From: Candidatus Bruticola papionis | Lineage (GTDB): Bacteria > Vulcanimicrobiota > Xenobia > Xenobiales > Xenobiaceae | Direction: 5' to 3' | NCBI GenBank assembly: GCA_002407045.1 | Contig: DHKB01000019.1 | Coordinates: forward strand, 7,031 to 71,030 | Length of the DNA: 64,000 bases | Position numbers and translations under genes: made by a program | Notes under the pieces: model-generated | What the model saw: only the letters and a program-made list of their open reading frames with translations | The model's database searches: none | Told to the model about the DNA's origin: nothing | Part shown: positions 49,979 to 59,858 of the stretch, piece by piece | Numbering within the stretch: position 1 is the stretch's first letter | Layout of the letters: every line of letters starts with the position of its first letter

Positions 49979-51718
49979 ATGGCTAAAGCTCATACCGCTT
50001 TTATTTGCCAAGAATGTGGCGCCAAATTTTTACGCTGGCAAGGACAATGTAATGAATGCGGCGCTTGGAATTCGCTAGTGGAAGAAAAAGTTGTGCCCGA
50101 AAAACGTAAGTCTATGGGCATGACGCTCAACCTAGAGGGGCAAAGTAAGCCTGTGTTGCTCAGCCAAGTTTCCGCCGAAGAAGATCCGCGCTTTTCTACA
50201 GGCATACCCGAATTTGATCAAGTACTAGGTGGCGGTTTGGTGCGCGGTTCAGTTGTACTTTTAGGTGGCCCTCCAGGAATAGGTAAATCTACTTTACTTT
50301 TGCAAGCGGCCAGCGCTATTGGTACAGCACAAGCACCGGTGCTTTACGTTAGCGGCGAAGAATCTCCCCGACAGATTAAGCTGCGGGCAGAGCGCTTAGG
50401 AGTGCGCAGCGACAATATTACTATTTATGCGGAAACGGCTCTCGAAGCTGTAGAAAATCTTTTAGAGAAACTCACTCCGCGCTTAGCTATTATCGATTCT
50501 ATCCAAACCATGTTTCGCAGCGACTTGGACTCCGCTCCTGGAAGCGTTACTCAAGTGCGCGAGTGTGCCGCCTCTCTTATGCGTTTAGCCAAAAGTAGCG
50601 GTTCGGCTATTATTTTAGTTGGCCATGTTACTAAAGGAGGGGAGCTAGCCGGGCCGCGTGTGCTGGAGCATCTAGTCGATACGGTTTTAAGCTTCGAGAG
50701 CTATGGCTTGCACAACATTAGAGCGCTGCGCGGCATAAAAAATCGCTTTGGCAATACGCAAGAGACTGGCTTTTTCGCTATGGAGGCAGAAGGATTGCAA
50801 TCTATTCCCGACGCTTCCTCGTTTTTCTTGGCTCAGCGAGCCCAAGATATTACCGGATCGCTGATTTTCCCTTCTTTGGAAGGTACGCGTCCTGTTTTGG
50901 TAGAGGTACAAGCTTTAGCTACAGACAGTTACTCCGCCCAGTTGGGAGCTCCGCCTACACGTCGTTCTGTAGGTGTAGATTTAAACCGCTTGGGCCTTTT
51001 GCTGGCCGTATTGCAAAAACGTCACCCGCAGCTGGGCATTGGTAAATGTGATGTCTACATAAATGTAGCTGGCGGCTTGCGCTTAAATGAACCTGCTTTG
51101 GATTTGCCTTTACTTTTAGCTATTGCTTCTAGCCGCGCCAATTTAGTTATTCCTCCCGATTGGGCTGCCTTAGGTGAAGTAGGGCTTGGGGGCGAAGTTC
51201 GCGCCGTCAGCGGTCTGGAAATTCGCCTTAATGAGTTGCACAAAATGGGCTTTCGCTGCTGTCTAGTACCAGCTCGTTCTCTCAATCTTAAATCGCATAA
51301 TTTCCAAATTAACGCTAAAGGTTGTTTGCCTAAATCGCTCTCTTCTAAGCCCAGCCCTGAAAAAGTGCTTGAACCTACCGAAGAAGATCCCATCGGCCAT
51401 CTCACTTTGGGCCCGCCCATAAATGATGACGCTTTCGATTTCACTCAGTTGGGAAAGAATCCACTATTTAAATCTGCTTCTCAATTGCCAATTCCTACTT
51501 CTTCAGCTCAAGAAACAACTACTTTGCCGGAAAGCTCTCTTGTTCTTAATGTAGATAAAACTAAATGTGATAATGCAGAAATAAGTAAAAATAAACTGCA
51601 TAATAATGTAAAGTTACAAATTGTTCCTGTTGAAAATCTGCAGCAAGCTTTGCATATTCTCGGCATAAAAGGCGGTCGCATGAAGAATGAACGTTTCGAA
51701 AAGCAAAATCGTTCTTGA
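49979..51718 (+). CDS. radA: RadA (Sms) DNA repair ATPase with a large C-terminal insertion
   Basis: RadA is a RecA-like helicase that helps branch migration in recombinational repair. It has a zinc finger (Cys 10, 13, 24, 27), Walker A GGPPGIGKST (96-105), Walker B LAIIDSIQT, the KNRFG motif (254-258) and a Lon-protease-like domain (about 300-435). Most RadA proteins are near 450 residues; this one is 579. The excess is a polar, low-complexity segment (about 436-545) placed between CCLVPARS and VENLQQALHIL, the last two strands of the Lon-like fold. An AAGGA site precedes the ATG. It leads the radA-sbcD-sbcC operon. Confidence 0.94.
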   Translation: MAKAHTAFICQECGAKFLRWQGQCNECGAWNSLVEEKVVPEKRKSMGMTLNLEGQSKPVLLSQVSAEEDPRFSTGIPEFDQVLGGGLVRGSVVLLGGPPGIGKSTLLLQAASAIGTAQAPVLYVSGEESPRQIKLRAERLGVRSDNITIYAETALEAVENLLEKLTPRLAIIDSIQTMFRSDLDSAPGSVTQVRECAASLMRLAKSSGSAIILVGHVTKGGELAGPRVLEHLVDTVLSFESYGLHNIRALRGIKNRFGNTQETGFFAMEAEGLQSIPDASSFFLAQRAQDITGSLIFPSLEGTRPVLVEVQALATDSYSAQLGAPPTRRSVGVDLNRLGLLLAVLQKRHPQLGIGKCDVYINVAGGLRLNEPALDLPLLLAIASSRANLVIPPDWAALGEVGLGGEVRAVSGLEIRLNELHKMGFRCCLVPARSLNLKSHNFQINAKGCLPKSLSSKPSPEKVLEPTEEDPIGHLTLGPPINDDAFDFTQLGKNPLFKSASQLPIPTSSAQETTTLPESSLVLNVDKTKCDNAEISKNKLHNNVKLQIVPVENLQQALHILGIKGGRMKNERFEKQNRS

Positions 51719-51765
51719 GTTCAGACAATATCGTTTGATAGTAAGAATAATAAGGGGCAATATTC

Positions 51766-53034
51766 GTGAAAGTTTTACATACATCTGACTGGCACTTGGG
51801 CATTGAATTTAATGAACAAAATCGTGACAAAGAATTTGAGCAATTTTTGGCTTGGTTGTTAGAGAAAATTAAGACTGAAGGCGTAGAGGCACTTTTAATT
51901 GCTGGTGATATTTTTGATACTTATCATCCTTCTGTAGCGGCACAAACTCTTTATTACAATTTCCTTGGCGATTTAAATAAGCAAACTACTTGTCGTCACG
52001 TAGTTATTACTTCAGGAAATCACGATTCAATTTCTTACTTGAATGCTGCTAAAAATATTTTGCGCGATCTCAACGTCTACATCGTTTCTGGTAAGCCGAC
52101 CAATATGGAAGACGAGGTGTTGCTTTTAAAAGATGATGTAGAAGAGCCGCAGCTAATTGTTTGTGCCGTTCCTTATTTGCGTCGCGGTGATTTTAATATT
52201 GATAGCAAAAAATTGAGCGTAGAAGAAGAAAATGAAGAATTTTTGCGCTCTTACAGCCGTCATTACGCCGAAGTTAAGCAAATTGCTGAAGCTAAGCGAG
52301 CCGAGTTTTCAAAAGAAATTCCAGTTATTTACATGGGACATATGTATGTTTGCGGCAGCTGTTTTTGTGATAAGGAGCACGAATCTATTATTGGCAATTT
52401 GGAAGGTATTACCAATTTAGACATAGAGGATAGTGCCGATTATGTTGCTCTAGGCCATTTGCATATGCCTCAATCAGTTTTGCATAAAGACAATTGGCGT
52501 TACAGTGGCTCTCCTTTGCATTTTAGTAAGTCGGAAATAAAAGGCGGCTCTTCTGAGCATAGTTTAAAGTCTGTAGTTATTATCGATTTTGAAGGACGCC
52601 AAGCTAAACATATTGAGTTGGCTCAAGTTCCGGCTTTTCGTGACATTCGCATTTTACAAAGTAGCGACTCAGAAGAACTTAAGCAATCTTTGCATGATTT
52701 TATTAAAGAAAAACGCCCAATTTGGGTATTTATAGACTATAGCGGTAAGTATCAGGTTGGCTCCAATTTGTCTTCAGAGTTGCAAGAATTAGTTCGCGGT
52801 ACCAAAGTTAAAATTTTAACTTTTAAGGACGAAGAGTGGAGCAAATTGGCGCTCCAATCCTACTCTTTGCAAAGTGAGCGCCAAGTGGAAGAAATAGGCG
52901 CGGCAGAAATTTTTCAGCAATTTATCGATAAAGAAGCCGCTAACGAAAGTGACGAGCTTAAAAGCTGGATGGAACAAACGTGCCTTGAACTCTTTGAAGA
53001 GGTAAAAAACAATCGTTATAGCGTTGAAGAATAA
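51766..53034 (+). CDS. sbcD: SbcD, nuclease subunit of SbcCD (Mre11 homologue)
   Basis: SbcD is the metal-dependent nuclease that opens hairpins and blocked ends with SbcC. Phosphoesterase motifs are all there: HTSDWHLG, AGDIFDTYHPS, TSGNHDS, YMGHMYVCG and LGHLHMPQ. Length 422 is normal. The start is GTG at 51766 after AAGGGG. It lies 47 bases after radA and about 30 bases before sbcC. Confidence 0.95.
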   Translation: MKVLHTSDWHLGIEFNEQNRDKEFEQFLAWLLEKIKTEGVEALLIAGDIFDTYHPSVAAQTLYYNFLGDLNKQTTCRHVVITSGNHDSISYLNAAKNILRDLNVYIVSGKPTNMEDEVLLLKDDVEEPQLIVCAVPYLRRGDFNIDSKKLSVEEENEEFLRSYSRHYAEVKQIAEAKRAEFSKEIPVIYMGHMYVCGSCFCDKEHESIIGNLEGITNLDIEDSADYVALGHLHMPQSVLHKDNWRYSGSPLHFSKSEIKGGSSEHSLKSVVIIDFEGRQAKHIELAQVPAFRDIRILQSSDSEELKQSLHDFIKEKRPIWVFIDYSGKYQVGSNLSSELQELVRGTKVKILTFKDEEWSKLALQSYSLQSERQVEEIGAAEIFQQFIDKEAANESDELKSWMEQTCLELFEEVKNNRYSVEE

Positions 53035-53066
53035 AAATATAATTGCTGAGGATTGAACTTAAATTT

Positions 53067-56000
53067 ATGAATATCAAAAAATTAACTATTGAAAATATCA
53101 ATTGTTTAGTCGGTAAGTGGGAGATAGACTTTGAACACTCCGATTTTGCTGGTCAAAAATTTTTCGCCATTATCGGCAATGTTGGTTCGGGAAAAAGTAC
53201 AATTCTGGATTCTGTTTGTTTAGCTTTATATGGTCAAACTCCGCGTTGTGATTCTGGTCAGCCCATTGGAAACTTGGTAAATTCTAACAAAAAAAGTGGT
53301 CGAGTTGAAATTGTCTTTGCTATGGAAGGCCATACCTATTGTAGCTCCTGGTCTTGCACCAAAAATAAAAATCTCAAGACAGAGATGAATTTTTACGAAA
53401 TAGCTCCAAATGGCGAGAAAATCGGAGTCCGCAGTGGTTTACGAGAAGTTTGCAACAAAAATGCTCAAATTTTGGGTATGGAATTTACTCAATTTACCCA
53501 ATCAATTCTTTTAGCTCAGGGTGAATTTCGCAAATTTTTTGTAGCTGGTACCGACGAAAAAGCCGAATTATTAAGTAAAATTACTGGCAATGAGTTATAT
53601 AAGCAATTGCCTGCTTTAGCATCTGATAAAAAGCGAGCACTTGAGCAAGAACTTGAAAATTTGCAAAATAATTCAGATTTTGTAGGTTTATTGGATGAAG
53701 CTACTGTTGAAGAGAAGCGTTGCCAGCAAGTAACTTGCGAAAAACAGAGAGCTGAACTTAAGAATGAGCTAGAAAAAATAGACCAGCAAATTAAACTTTT
53801 GACTTCTTGTGCAGAAACTAAAGAACATAGTCTTAAAGCTGAGCAAAAACTTGCCCAAGCTTTACAAGAACGTGAGATTTGGGCTTCTGAATCAATAAAA
53901 TTAACTGACGGCGAGCGAGCTCAATTAGTAGAAAAATTGCACCTTCAATATTGTGTAAGGAAGGATGCACGCCAAAAAATCGACAGACAATGTGCAAATT
54001 TAAACGAGCAAATTAGGCAAACTGATAAAGCTTACCAAGGAGCTAGGCAAAATTGCGCCAATTGCCAAGTTGGAAATGACCAATGGGCAGAAATTTTGGC
54101 TGCGGCCGATAATATCTTTGAACTAGAAAAAAGCAAAATTCAACATTTAGAAAGTTTGCGTCAAACTTGGAAACAAAAAGATCAAGAAATAACCAATATT
54201 GAAAATGAGTTTAAAAGTAACGGAACGCAAGTTGAGAGCAAATTAAAAGAAGTTTCTGTCCTCAGGGAAAGCCTCGAACAAGTCGTTAGCAAAATTTGTC
54301 AGCAAATAGCTCAAAATTATCGACAAGCTGGCGCTATCTTGCAATATAGTTATAACGATTTGGCCGCAGCTATTAACGAGAAAACCGAACAGCAAAAGAA
54401 AATTGCCCAGTTAGAAGAAACAGTAAAAAGCATTTTAGGCGAGCGTACCAAACAAGAATTTGCCCAATTGGAAAGTTCCTTAGCTGATCAAGCTTCGGAA
54501 TGGCACAAAAATTCAGAAAAGGCTAATATTTTATCTACTGAAATTGTTAATTTAAGTCAATATCTAGATATTTATCGGGATCGAGAGGCCAATTTGCAAA
54601 ATAAATTGGTTTTCCAAAGAGAGCTCGAAGATCAATTAAAGGCAGCTCAGGAGCTCCATAAAACGGCAATTGCCAAATATGAAGCTGTTAAAGAAATAGA
54701 CGAATTGTCTGGATATCGTTTAAAATTGCAAGCTGGCCATAGTTGTCCTTTATGCGGTTCTTTAGAACATCCTTACGCCGGTCAAATTGAAAAGACTTTG
54801 CAAGAACAGTTGCAAAAGGCTGAAGCTTCTAAAAATGAAAGCGAAGGAAAAGTGGCCGATCTGGAACAGAATCTAAAAGATCTTGCCAACCAAGAGTATC
54901 AGTTGCAAGCCGAATTATTAAGTTTAAAGCGTGACTACGACTCTACTTTATGCAAAATCAGTCAAATTTTAAGGATCGCTAAAGATAACGCGTTATCTGG
55001 GAGCGATAAGCTTATTTCTTCCGCTTTGGCCAAAATAGAAATAAGTGTGCATAATCTCACGGTTGAGAAGATTGTGGCTGAGCAGTTGCATGATGAAATT
55101 GGTATTCTATCCCAAGCAACTGCTTTTTGTTGCACTCAAGTCGAGCGCATTGCTCAAAAAGCTGCCCAAGATCTGACTAATTACAGAGAACTTAAGCAAA
55201 AATTGCAAAGTTTAGATAGCCAATTAAATTTAGGCAAGCAATTTTTGGAGCTTGGTGAGCAACTACAAGATATTATAAATTTGGCTGGCCCTAGCATTAA
55301 CGAGGTTGATCTTTCTTTAATTAAACTTAAAGAAGATACTTTAGATCAAGTTAATCTCAATGAAGCAGATGAAGCGCTTGAGCGAAGCTTAAAAGACGTT
55401 GCTTCTTCAAAAGAAAAGTGCTACCAAACTACAAGCCAGATAGAGATCGCTGAAAATATCCGTTTAAATTTATTGCAAGTAATGGCCGAAAAAGAGCAGA
55501 ACTTGGCCAAATTGAGGCAAGAAATACAACTTCTCAAAGAAAATGGTGAAGTTTTAGCGTCTGAATCGGAAAAGAGCTGGCAAAAGTTAGAGCAATTGTG
55601 GCAAGAGCAAGAAACTACCGAGAGAGAAGCTATCAAAAAGTTACGTAGAACTGGAAATAGAGTCTCGGCCAACTTATTTAGCGAAGCTAATAAGAAATTT
55701 AAAGAGCGGCAAGCTGGCTGGGAAAGAGCTGTTCGAGATAGTCAACTTAAAAGTGTCGACCTTGAAGCTAAATTAAACAGTTTGCAAGAGCAATTGCAAA
55801 AAGCTGAAGTTGAACGACAAAGAGCTGAAAAAGATTATGCTACAGATAGACAAGCTTTTTACGATAAGCTTCAGGAATTACATTTTGTTGACGAAAATGA
55901 TTGGCAAGCCAAATACTTAAGTGCTGAAGAACTGGCTCAGTTGCGTCGTCAAAAAACGGATCTTGATAGCAATATTAAGAGCGCTGAGGATGCATATGCA

Positions 56001-56831
56001 AATGCTCAGGCCAAATTTGAGGAAGCCAAAACAAAAGCCGAGGCTTGTCAATTTAGCCAAAAAGAATTGTGTGAACGCAGAGATAGCATCAATGCTGAAA
56101 ATGATAAAGTTTCCGAGCAAATAGGGCAGTTGAGTGAAATTTTGCAAAAACATGACCAAGCTGCTTTGCATGTAAAAGAGTCGGAGCCCTTGCGCCGTCA
56201 GAAAGAAGAGGAAGTGCGCAAGTGGCGAGCCTTAACTGAAGTTTTGGGAGATAAAAAAGGCAAAAAATTTAATAAGTTTGTACAAGGTTTGACCTTCCGT
56301 TTACTTTTAGGGCGAACCAACGAACGTTTGCGCAATTTAACTGATAGATATGAGCTAGCTATAAAAACTAAAAGCAATGCTGTCAAGGAAAAGGCTAGTA
56401 GTGAGTCTGAAGGTGATAAAGACGCCAAAAGCGAGCTTAACTTGGAATTTTCTGTTATCGATAAATACCAATCTACAACTAGAGATTCGCGCAATCTTTC
56501 CGGCGGTGAATCATTTTTGGTAAGTTTGGCTATGGCTCTGGCGCTTTCCGATTTGGCCAGTCAACGGCGCGATATAAATTCGCTGTTCTTAGATGAAGGT
56601 TTTGGTACCTTAGACTCCGAGACTTTGGGCGTTGTTTTGCGAGCTTTAACAGCTTTGGGACGTCAAGATAAAATGATTGGTGTAGTTTCTCACGTAGCGG
56701 AAGTTAGTGAAAGTATCCCCGCTCAGTTGGAATTGAAAAGAAATGGCGACGGCACCAGTAAAATAATTGGCCATTATGTGCAAGTAAACGAAATTTGCGT
56801 GGCTGGTAAGACATCTTCAAAAGCCAAATAG
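53067..56831 (+). CDS. sbcC: SbcC, ATPase subunit of SbcCD (Rad50 homologue)
   Basis: SbcC is an SMC-like ATPase that embraces DNA and controls SbcD. The head has Walker A GNVGSGKST near residue 40, and at the far end signature LSGGESFLVSLAMAL and Walker B SLFLDEGFGTLD. Long coiled coils lie between, with the zinc hook CPLC at residues 560-563 (GHSCPLCGSLEHP). I place the start at ATG 53067 (1254 residues); the open frame begins with TTG at 53043, which would add eight residues that homologues do not have. A terminator follows. Confidence 0.95.
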   Translation: MNIKKLTIENINCLVGKWEIDFEHSDFAGQKFFAIIGNVGSGKSTILDSVCLALYGQTPRCDSGQPIGNLVNSNKKSGRVEIVFAMEGHTYCSSWSCTKNKNLKTEMNFYEIAPNGEKIGVRSGLREVCNKNAQILGMEFTQFTQSILLAQGEFRKFFVAGTDEKAELLSKITGNELYKQLPALASDKKRALEQELENLQNNSDFVGLLDEATVEEKRCQQVTCEKQRAELKNELEKIDQQIKLLTSCAETKEHSLKAEQKLAQALQEREIWASESIKLTDGERAQLVEKLHLQYCVRKDARQKIDRQCANLNEQIRQTDKAYQGARQNCANCQVGNDQWAEILAAADNIFELEKSKIQHLESLRQTWKQKDQEITNIENEFKSNGTQVESKLKEVSVLRESLEQVVSKICQQIAQNYRQAGAILQYSYNDLAAAINEKTEQQKKIAQLEETVKSILGERTKQEFAQLESSLADQASEWHKNSEKANILSTEIVNLSQYLDIYRDREANLQNKLVFQRELEDQLKAAQELHKTAIAKYEAVKEIDELSGYRLKLQAGHSCPLCGSLEHPYAGQIEKTLQEQLQKAEASKNESEGKVADLEQNLKDLANQEYQLQAELLSLKRDYDSTLCKISQILRIAKDNALSGSDKLISSALAKIEISVHNLTVEKIVAEQLHDEIGILSQATAFCCTQVERIAQKAAQDLTNYRELKQKLQSLDSQLNLGKQFLELGEQLQDIINLAGPSINEVDLSLIKLKEDTLDQVNLNEADEALERSLKDVASSKEKCYQTTSQIEIAENIRLNLLQVMAEKEQNLAKLRQEIQLLKENGEVLASESEKSWQKLEQLWQEQETTEREAIKKLRRTGNRVSANLFSEANKKFKERQAGWERAVRDSQLKSVDLEAKLNSLQEQLQKAEVERQRAEKDYATDRQAFYDKLQELHFVDENDWQAKYLSAEELAQLRRQKTDLDSNIKSAEDAYANAQAKFEEAKTKAEACQFSQKELCERRDSINAENDKVSEQIGQLSEILQKHDQAALHVKESEPLRRQKEEEVRKWRALTEVLGDKKGKKFNKFVQGLTFRLLLGRTNERLRNLTDRYELAIKTKSNAVKEKASSESEGDKDAKSELNLEFSVIDKYQSTTRDSRNLSGGESFLVSLAMALALSDLASQRRDINSLFLDEGFGTLDSETLGVVLRALTALGRQDKMIGVVSHVAEVSESIPAQLELKRNGDGTSKIIGHYVQVNEICVAGKTSSKAK

Positions 56832-56865
56832 AGTTGTATTTGAGTAGCCGGTTTTCTCCTTATTC

Positions 56866-56900
56866 GGCGCTGCTCTTGGGGGAGAAGCGGCGCCATTTTT
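56866..56900 (+). terminator. rho-independent terminator of radA-sbcDC
   Basis: A GC-rich hairpin (GGCGC at 56866-56870 with GCGCC at 56890-56894, and further GCT/AGC and CTT/GAG-type pairing inside) is followed by ATTTTT. Confidence 0.75.
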
Positions 56901-56961
56901 CTAGGGCGAAAAATATTTAGCCCTTGCTCAGAAAAAGTCTTCGTTGTAGACTAGGCTCACC

Positions 56962-58674
56962 GTGTCTTGGAATTTAATTAAACGATCTGATCAATACAAA
57001 GCTCAAGAGACCATTTTAATGCGTTCGACTGCAGGTGGGGACGTCAGAATCGCCTTGGGCTATCCTAATACCTACGAAGTGGGCATGTCCAACTTGGGTA
57101 TGCAAGTTGTCTATTCTATACTCAACAGTATACCTGGTGTGGTTTGTGAGCGCTTCTTCTTACCTTCCGAAGAGGATATCGAGCTTTATAAACGCAATGG
57201 CCGTAGGCTTTTTACTTTGGAAAGTCAACGTCCTGTCAGCGAATTTCAAATAGTGGCTTTTACTATTGCCTTTGAGCCCGACTTTGTAAATATCGCTAAA
57301 ATTTTTGATCTGGCTGGCTTGCCTTTTACTGCTGAAGAGAGGGCACAGCATGAAAATTGCCCTTTGATTTTGGCTGGCGGAGCTATTTCTCTTTTAAATC
57401 CTGAACCAGTTGCCGATTTTATCGATATTTTTTGTCTTGGTGAAGCCGAACACTTTTTGCCTCAATTTATAGATACTTATCGTCAATGGCAAAAAGAAGA
57501 GTGCTCCAGAGGCTGTCTTTTGGAGCGTTTAGCCTCATTGCGTGGCGCCTATATACCTTCTTTGTGGCATGATTATTATGATGATCAGGGCCATTTTGTC
57601 TGCTGTGAGCCACGTGAAGGTGCTCCGGAGAATACTATCGAGCGCTTACATTTGTCAGCTTCAGAATATGGAGAGGATTGCCCTCATTCTCAGATTCTTA
57701 CTGAAAATACCGAGCTTGGCTACTCCGGTTTGGTGGAAATTTCCCGAGGCTGCGCCTTTAACTGTCGCTTTTGTACTGTAGGTTTTTCTTATCCTAAGAT
57801 ACGCTGGAAGCCTTTGGACAAAATTTTAGAAGCCATAGAAGAACTTGGCCAATATACCAATAAAGTAGGGCTTATTTCAGCTACTGCCGGTACTTATCCG
57901 CACATAGATGCGCTTTGCCAATATATTATCGGTAAAAAAATGGCCGTAGCTTTTTCATCTTTGCGCGTAGATAGCTTGCCCGATTCTATGTTGCAAGCTC
58001 TAGTTTCTGGTGGCTCTAAAACTATCACTTTGGCTCCAGAAGTTGGCTCCGACGCCTTGCGCAAAGTGGCTAATAAACGCTTTACCGACGCTCAATATTT
58101 AGCTACTGCAGAAAGGGCTTTCGCCGCTGGTGTTGTCAATTTGCGCATGTATTCTATGGTCGGTTTGCCTGGCGAACGTGAAGAACATTTGCAAGCTCTA
58201 ATCGATTTGGCAGCTGACACTAGAAAATTACAGATAAAAATGGGCAGAGGCGGCGGCCATATTACTCTTTCTACAGGTCAGCTTATTCCCAAGCCATTTA
58301 CGCCTTTCCAGTGGAATAGCGTCTTGGAAAAGGGCAAAGCAGCCAAATCTATACACTATCTTGAACGTGGCGTAAAGCGTATAGGCGGTGTCGAATTTTC
58401 CGGGGAGTCGCCTAAACAAGCTATGATTCAAGCCTTATTGGCTAGAGGCGATCGGCGTTTCTCCAAAGTTATAGCTAGAGTTTATCGCGAACCTTCTTTT
58501 AGCGCTTGGCTCAAAGCTTGTGCGGAAGAGGGTATCGATTACAAGTATGAATTGTATCGCGAGCGTTCCGTAAAAGATGAAGTTTTACCTTGGAGTCATT
58601 TAACTCCAGTTGGCAGCTTAGAGCGTTTGCGTCGCGATGAAGAGCTTACTAGACGTACAGTGGAGTCACTTTAA
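56962..58674 (+). CDS. B12-binding-type radical SAM protein (TIGR03960-like)
   Basis: The 570-residue protein starts with a region typical of TIGR03960 (ALGYPNTYEVGMSNLGMQVVY, FLPSEEDIELY, FQIVAFTIAFEPDF), a cobalamin-binding-like Rossmann part, then the radical SAM motif CAFNCRFC in SRGCAFNCRFCTVGFSYPK and the SAM/barrel segments ITLAPEVGSDALRKVANK and MYSMVGLPGERE. The cluster should bind one [4Fe-4S] and cleave SAM. In many genomes this family is fused or adjacent to TIGR03936 and lies near rplU/rpmA; neither is seen here. The start is GTG at 56962 with a weak site. The reaction is not known. Confidence 0.88.
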   Translation: MSWNLIKRSDQYKAQETILMRSTAGGDVRIALGYPNTYEVGMSNLGMQVVYSILNSIPGVVCERFFLPSEEDIELYKRNGRRLFTLESQRPVSEFQIVAFTIAFEPDFVNIAKIFDLAGLPFTAEERAQHENCPLILAGGAISLLNPEPVADFIDIFCLGEAEHFLPQFIDTYRQWQKEECSRGCLLERLASLRGAYIPSLWHDYYDDQGHFVCCEPREGAPENTIERLHLSASEYGEDCPHSQILTENTELGYSGLVEISRGCAFNCRFCTVGFSYPKIRWKPLDKILEAIEELGQYTNKVGLISATAGTYPHIDALCQYIIGKKMAVAFSSLRVDSLPDSMLQALVSGGSKTITLAPEVGSDALRKVANKRFTDAQYLATAERAFAAGVVNLRMYSMVGLPGEREEHLQALIDLAADTRKLQIKMGRGGGHITLSTGQLIPKPFTPFQWNSVLEKGKAAKSIHYLERGVKRIGGVEFSGESPKQAMIQALLARGDRRFSKVIARVYREPSFSAWLKACAEEGIDYKYELYRERSVKDEVLPWSHLTPVGSLERLRRDEELTRRTVESL

Positions 58675-58712
58675 TATCACTAATAAATTCCGATCTCAGA
58701 AGAAGGAAAAGT

Positions 58713-59663
58713 ATGTATACAATAATTTCTCGTCGGTGTGAGGCTATGCCCTCCCAATACATATGTATCTCCCAATTTAATGACGTTTATCGGGAATTAC
58801 TGGGAGCTAATCCTAAGCAAGCTGAACTTAATACTGTGAAAATGCGCAAAGAGCGCCTCTCTATGGAAGCTTCCGAGCCGCAGAGCCGATTTGAGCCCTT
58901 TGAGCTTAGTTATATAACTTTTCCCAACATAAAAGTACCTCACGCCGTTTCCACACGGCGCGGAGGAGTTAGCAAGGGAGCTTATCAAGGGCTAAATATT
59001 GGCTTTACAACTGAAGACAATCCCGACGACGTCGAAGAAAACAGAAGACGCTTTGCGGCAGCTTCCGGCGTGCCTTTGGCTGCAGTATTGACTATGGTGC
59101 ATGGTATAGAAGTTGTACGTGTAAATGGGCCAATTAACAGTCTCACTTTGGGAGATGCTTGCATTACCGACAGGGTGAGTCAGCCGATGATGATTACTAC
59201 CGCCGACTGTGTGCCTGTGATCTTATACGATCCTATTCATAAAGCTGTCGGTTTGGCTCATGCTGGCTGGCGTGGTACGGTAGAACGCATTGCCAAAGTT
59301 ACGGTTGAAAGTATGGCTCAGCAATTTGGTAGCGATCCTGAACAATTGCAAGTAGGTATAGGCCCTTCTATAGCTCCTTGTTGCTTTGAAGTTGGCCAAG
59401 ATGTGGCTCAACAGTTCTGCGAATCGTTCTCCAATAGTCCATATGGGAAGGATATTGCCTTATTTGAGCGAAAAAGCGGGAGCGTCAGTCGTCATGTCGA
59501 TCTGTGGTTAGCCAATTTGGTCGCTTTGCGAGAAGCTGGCGTAAAGGCTGAAAATATTTGCCTCAGCAACGTTTGTTCTGTTTGCCAAGAGAGCTTGTGT
59601 TTCTCTTATAGGCGTGATAAGCGGATAACTGGACGCATGGCTTCGGCCATTATGCTAGTTTAG
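58713..59663 (+). CDS. pgeF: PgeF (YfiH), laccase-fold peptidoglycan editing factor
   Basis: PgeF-family proteins are cytoplasmic zinc/copper laccase-fold enzymes; E. coli YfiH removes wrongly built UDP-MurNAc-L-Ser and others act on purine nucleosides. The metal site is present: His in TMVHGIEVV, Cys in TTADCVPVIL and His in GLAHAGWRGTVE, plus GIGPSIAPCCFEVG. The family body begins near residue 60; an extra 50-60 residues come first. The ATG at 58713 has a good AAGGA site 6 nt upstream, so I keep the long form. It follows the radical SAM gene by 38 bases. Confidence 0.92.
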   Translation: MYTIISRRCEAMPSQYICISQFNDVYRELLGANPKQAELNTVKMRKERLSMEASEPQSRFEPFELSYITFPNIKVPHAVSTRRGGVSKGAYQGLNIGFTTEDNPDDVEENRRRFAAASGVPLAAVLTMVHGIEVVRVNGPINSLTLGDACITDRVSQPMMITTADCVPVILYDPIHKAVGLAHAGWRGTVERIAKVTVESMAQQFGSDPEQLQVGIGPSIAPCCFEVGQDVAQQFCESFSNSPYGKDIALFERKSGSVSRHVDLWLANLVALREAGVKAENICLSNVCSVCQESLCFSYRRDKRITGRMASAIMLV

Positions 59664-59858
59664 CTTATCAATTTTGGCTTAGCAGAGCTTTTGTTTGTTG
59701 GCAGAGGCATTTTTTATAGGGCGAAGTGGACAACGCCAAATAGGAATTGCGGTTCCCTCAAGCTGCTTATCGTATTGTTGGTAGGCAGCAGTTCACGTTT
59801 ATTTATATAAAAAATCCGGTTCTGCTGTAATGTATCTCTGTGGGAGGAGCATAAATAT

